In this document: positions 60,750 through 64,000 of the stretch, one piece after another
How positions within the stretch are numbered: position 1 is the first letter of the stretch
Layout: each line of letters begins with the position of its first letter
Source of the DNA: Bdellovibrio sp. GT3
Lineage (GTDB): Bacteria > Bdellovibrionota > Bdellovibrionia > Bdellovibrionales > Bdellovibrionaceae
Length of the DNA: 64,000 bases
Assembly: GCF_037996765.1 (NCBI RefSeq)
Contig: NZ_JBBNAD010000005.1
Location: 652,001 to 716,000 of the forward strand
Direction of reading: 5' to 3'
Position numbers and translations under genes: made by a program
Notes under the pieces: generated by a model
Told to the model about the DNA's origin: nothing
The model's input: the letters and a program-made list of their open reading frames with translations, nothing else
Databases searched by the model: none

Positions 60750-61409
60750 CTAAGCTACACAGTCTTTAAGTTTTTTAAGAATCTCGATCGCTTTTTCTTT
60801 GGAAACTTTTTGTGTTTCCATAACTGCGTCGATCAAGTTCTCGTCAGCTGTTTTTCCATTGCCCTTGCGAGCGTTGAAAGCTGTTACAACTTTTACGTAA
60901 GAAGTGCGCTCTGCACCTTTAAATGAAGTCAGGATTTGTGTGCCCAGGCGGATCATTTTGTTATAAGCGGCAACTGCAACTTCAGTTTGTTCTTTTGTGT
61001 TTTCACGAGAAGGAACTTTGCCAGCAAGATGCATATCGCCGATCATTGATGCCAGGCCTTCTGCGCCATCAGTCAGCTCCTTAGCTTCTGCGCGGTCTTC
61101 AATTTTATCCGCGGCTTTCTTAACAGAAGTGATAGATACAAGATTTTTAAGAACTTCCTTATCCGCCAAAGCGTTTTCAACGACTTTGCTTTCTTTACCT
61201 GGAGCAAGATCACGAACAGCTTGCTCTAGATATCTTTTTTCTGCATTTTTGCCGGAAGCATTTTTAAGATTGCCGTTTGAATCCAAGAAGTACTCTTGAG
61301 ATGTTTTATCAAACTTTGCCAATCTTTCTGGGGTGGTCATTTTCCCTGGTGCTGCGAAAGCAGTTGCAGAGAAAGAGATTGCCATACCGATAATAAATGC
61401 CTTTTTCAT
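60750..61409 (-). CDS. exported helical hypothetical protein
   Basis: The 219-aa product has a signal peptide (MKKAFIIGMAISFSATAFAAPG) and a helix-rich, Lys/Ala/Glu-rich mature part with a single Cys three residues from the end (KDCVA). Codon use is even and favours frequent codons, suggesting good expression. AGAGGAG precedes the ATG. A sigma-54-like -24/-12 element lies upstream. It is probably periplasmic. No family is recognised. Confidence 0.75.
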   Translation of the reverse strand: MKKAFIIGMAISFSATAFAAPGKMTTPERLAKFDKTSQEYFLDSNGNLKNASGKNAEKRYLEQAVRDLAPGKESKVVENALADKEVLKNLVSITSVKKAADKIEDRAEAKELTDGAEGLASMIGDMHLAGKVPSRENTKEQTEVAVAAYNKMIRLGTQILTSFKGAERTSYVKVVTAFNARKGNGKTADENLIDAVMETQKVSKEKAIEILKKLKDCVA

Positions 61410-61464
61410 TGAAAACTCCTCTTCTAAAAATCTGAAAACGTTTAAATCTATACTTCAATACTAA

Positions 61465-61479
61465 GCAAAACCCTTACCA
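61465..61479 (-). promoter_or_regulatory. possible sigma-54-like promoter of the exported-protein gene
   Basis: On the minus strand TGGTAAG and TTGCT occur with GG and GC exactly 10 bp apart. The -12 part matches consensus well and the -24 part less so. The predicted start lies about 44 bp before the ATG at 61409. No gene is seen in 61410-61594. Confidence 0.35.
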
Positions 61480-61594
61480 CTATCAGTTCACCTATATTCG
61501 ATCTGGCTTGTGTGCCGTGTTTAACAATCGAAATCAGTGACCTTTTCCGCGTTCCATACCTAACACCGGAAGGCGTATCATTTTGATACATTTC

Positions 61595-64000
61595 CTATTT
61601 TGCACCCAATCCCAGTGCACGGGTTTCCGCCAGTTGCTTTTGAACCAAGTTGTTGAATTTCTTGGTCAGAACGTCCACTTCCGCAAGGTTATTAATTTTA
61701 TCCCAGCTCACTGCATTGGCGATGGAGCCGTAGGACTTCATCTCTGATGCAAGACCTTGAAGTGATTCAAGCACTGTCGTCACTACGTTGATTTGTGCCT
61801 TGGTCAGATTGTACTTTTGAATGACTTCCGGCTCTTGATTTTCTGACTCTTCCTGCACAAGGGCTGCGAATGGATCATCATTTGTTTTCGGTTGTACTTT
61901 GTCAGCGTTAGCACCCAAAGTTTTGGCTACTTTGACCAATACAGCTTGAATCTTCTGCTCCTGTGCTTCCAGTTCAGAGTTTTCAAGAGTGGATTCAATT
62001 CTTTCGCGTCCGTCTTTGGTTACGATCTTAATTTTCTTAATAAGACGGTTCATTGTCGCGAATTCAGCTTCAATTTCTTTAAGCAAAGGATCGTTTGGAT
62101 TCTGATTCATGATGTTTTCGAAATCCAACTTGTATGCAGTCTTTGAGTTCATGATGTCGTTCAGGATCGAAAGGTATACTCTTTCTTCCTGGAAGATTGC
62201 ATTCATAGCACCGTTGTAGGCAGGGCCCGCATTTATCAGGATTTTGCCTGGCTTATACAGACTGCGAATCAGGTTCACGACGATTTTATCGTACTCGATC
62301 GTGTACTTGTCGAAAGCAGACTTCATTTGGCTGTAGGTGTTGTCTTTCCACCATGTCTCGAAAGCTGGTTTGGTAGCGGTACCCAGAACTGAAGGACGGA
62401 TCTCTGCCAAAAGGTAGTTCACAACACCTTTATAGCTGCCTTGGCTTGCATTCACGCCCCAGGAATATGCTTGAGGGACTACAGCTTTGAATTTTTGAGT
62501 ATAGGAAGGGTTGCACTCCTGGAAGTTGTCAGCTGGGTTTGCAATTGTTGGCGACAGGAATACCGAAGGGAATCCTGTAGTGTCGCGCACAGTTTGCTGA
62601 CCTTTTTCGATATCAGGGCCGCAAACCATTTGCATGATCAGGTAGTCCGTAATTTGTGGAGTCGCGAAGATTCCAACACGGCGGTAGTAATTGGTATTGC
62701 TGACTTTTTCGTATGAAGCAGGACTTGATACATAGGTTTTAGCCCATGCGGCACCAGTATCCATTTGTGGATTTGGATTTCCAATCATGCTTTGAACTTG
62801 ATTTAGCAATTTCAAGTAAATCGCGTCGGCACCTGAATTCTGCTTCACAACCAAAGTACGAAGTTCCTGGTTCAGCAAGTTGAATACGGAAACCACCTTA
62901 TTTGGTTCTTTAAGCCCCAGTCCATTCACGATTGCCGTGAAGTTCTTTTGCTGCGCGGGTGTTAGCTTTTTAAACTCTGGAGAGTTCAAAAGCATGGAAG
63001 CGGCAGCGGCAGCATCATGAAGAGTGTACTTTTGACGTTGTTCGATAAACTTTGGATCTGTGTGATAAGTATCATCCGGGCCAGCCTTCATACCATCGGC
63101 TTTTACTCCGTAGAGTGGTGAAAGCAAGGTGATGTCGGCTGGTTGGCTGCGATCAAAGCGGTTTTGACGGGCTTGTTCAACGAAGTCACCATAGAAGTTT
63201 TCTGCCGACTTATAGCCTTGAGTCAGCTGCATAAGAGCGCTTTGCCAGTTTTGACTTGCTTCATGGACGTCAGCAAGGTTAGCCATGCGCCATGCCGCCA
63301 TTTTTTCACGGAAGTCTTTCAATCTGAATTGAAGTGGGTGCTCGTAGCTATTCATCCAATGCGGTTTTTGAGCATTCATTTCTTTTTCGATATTTTCAGT
63401 GGCTGTGTACAGTGCCGGAGCATCGACGATGTTTCTCCAGGCATATGTCACAGAGCGCATGAATAGCTGGTCCAAAGCTACGAATGCTGAAAGCTTCAAA
63501 CCTTTGGTTAGCAAGAAGCGCAGACCTTTTACTTGCGTTGTACCCGGCATCAGCCATGTCACGATATCCACGCCAGTCATGCGAATGATGTTTGCTTTTT
63601 GAGCGTTAAGGCCCGTTACGATTCCTTTTTCAAGACCGGCTGCTACAGCAGATGAAATCAACATAGAAGTGATGTTCGGAGCCATCTCCCAGATTTTCTT
63701 GTGAATTACCAAGTGCTCATAAGCCTTTTCGCAAGGCTCTGCATCCGCGCCGCTTTGAATATCAGCTTCAGTAACTTTCTTGCCCATCCAAGTTTTAGCA
63801 CATGCTTTTACGTTAGGATCAGCAACGATTTGCGAGGCGATACCTTGAACCGTAGCACCCACAGTCATTCCCAGGTAGGGAATGAAAGCATGATACTTTG
63901 GATTTTTCATGTACATCGAAAGTATATTTGAAGCTGCACCTTGAGAGTACATAAATAGCTGAAATCCAATGATCCCCATCGGAGAAAATGAATGTGTCAC
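61595..64000 (-). CDS. large membrane-associated protein (start cut by right edge or at it)
   Basis: An 801-codon frame open to the right edge; the last codon visible at its 5' end is GTG, which could be a start, but the protein probably continues beyond the window. The N-terminal quarter has several hydrophobic segments (MGIIGFQLFMYSQGAASNIL, AFIPYLGMTVGATVQGIA, NITSMLISSAVAAGLEKGIV). The rest is a long, mainly helical soluble part with NPNP-type turns and a C-terminal coiled-coil-like region. Cys residues are few and paired (KACAKTW, EPCEKAY). I recognise no family. It may be an envelope or secretion-related protein. Confidence 0.7.
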   Translation of the reverse strand: MTHSFSPMGIIGFQLFMYSQGAASNILSMYMKNPKYHAFIPYLGMTVGATVQGIASQIVADPNVKACAKTWMGKKVTEADIQSGADAEPCEKAYEHLVIHKKIWEMAPNITSMLISSAVAAGLEKGIVTGLNAQKANIIRMTGVDIVTWLMPGTTQVKGLRFLLTKGLKLSAFVALDQLFMRSVTYAWRNIVDAPALYTATENIEKEMNAQKPHWMNSYEHPLQFRLKDFREKMAAWRMANLADVHEASQNWQSALMQLTQGYKSAENFYGDFVEQARQNRFDRSQPADITLLSPLYGVKADGMKAGPDDTYHTDPKFIEQRQKYTLHDAAAAASMLLNSPEFKKLTPAQQKNFTAIVNGLGLKEPNKVVSVFNLLNQELRTLVVKQNSGADAIYLKLLNQVQSMIGNPNPQMDTGAAWAKTYVSSPASYEKVSNTNYYRRVGIFATPQITDYLIMQMVCGPDIEKGQQTVRDTTGFPSVFLSPTIANPADNFQECNPSYTQKFKAVVPQAYSWGVNASQGSYKGVVNYLLAEIRPSVLGTATKPAFETWWKDNTYSQMKSAFDKYTIEYDKIVVNLIRSLYKPGKILINAGPAYNGAMNAIFQEERVYLSILNDIMNSKTAYKLDFENIMNQNPNDPLLKEIEAEFATMNRLIKKIKIVTKDGRERIESTLENSELEAQEQKIQAVLVKVAKTLGANADKVQPKTNDDPFAALVQEESENQEPEVIQKYNLTKAQINVVTTVLESLQGLASEMKSYGSIANAVSWDKINNLAEVDVLTKKFNNLVQKQLAETRALGLGAK

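Overview
The window looks like chromosome from a Bdellovibrio-type predatory bacterium (Bdellovibrionota), close to but probably not identical with B. bacteriovorus HD100. No rRNA or marker database was available, so this rests on content and order. A groES-groEL pair is followed by a Flp/Tad pilus operon with a TadZ-TadA fusion. Attached to it is a gene pair that I match to the 'host interaction' (hit) locus, Bd0108/Bd0109. Further along come hpt, bamD, typA and a motAB pair. Many short exported proteins, lipoproteins and chemotaxis-type proteins fit the same lifestyle. There is no insertion sequence, prophage, CRISPR array or rRNA, genes are tightly packed, and no gap exceeds about 250 bp.

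Layout. 1-6.9 kb: metabolic genes (guanine deaminase, QueF, a divergent PEP carboxylase) and exported proteins. 6.9-15.8 kb: an unusual divergent cluster of prepilin-like proteins (one of 967 aa), two paralogous multi-pass acyltransferase-like proteins, one at each end, and a membrane spermidine-synthase-like pair. 15.8-21 kb: a receiver-CheX protein, an AT-rich patch, tRNA-Ser, tRNA-Arg and tRNA-Asn, and envelope proteins. 21-28.2 kb: a lipoprotein, groES-groEL, outer-membrane-type proteins, and a CheY-like regulator preceded by a tiny coupled leader ORF. 28.2-40.4 kb, mostly minus strand: two 59-60 aa exported peptides, each behind a sigma-54-like -24/-12 element; the hit-like pair; the Tad operon; a small exported protein and a chemoreceptor. 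Sigma-28 (FliA)-like elements precede the Flp pilin and the chemoreceptor. 40.5-43.5 kb: a possible 24-aa membrane microprotein, hpt, TPR protein, BamD and a BatE-like protein. 43.5-49.9 kb: an arginine/ornithine succinyl-transfer catabolic operon (transaminase, M20 hydrolase, AstA, AstD) running into mltG. 50-61.4 kb: lysC, dusB, typA, a NodIJ-type ABC exporter, mtgA, an epimerase, a PAP2 phosphatase, motAB and an exported protein. 61.6-64 kb: a large membrane protein running off the edge.

How parts may fit together. The Flp pilin, pseudopilins, secretin, CpaB and ATPase fusion build an envelope-spanning pilus; the hit-like pair is immediately downstream on the same strand. Motility, chemosensing and pilus genes with FliA-like promoters suggest shared attack-phase expression. 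The succinyl-transfer operon would feed prey-derived arginine or ornithine into glutamate, although AstB is missing. The best candidates for undescribed biology are the prepilin/acyltransferase/synthase divergon, the sigma-54-linked short exported peptides beside hit, and a 10-bp direct repeat inside the hit-like gene that could delete 39 bp in frame.
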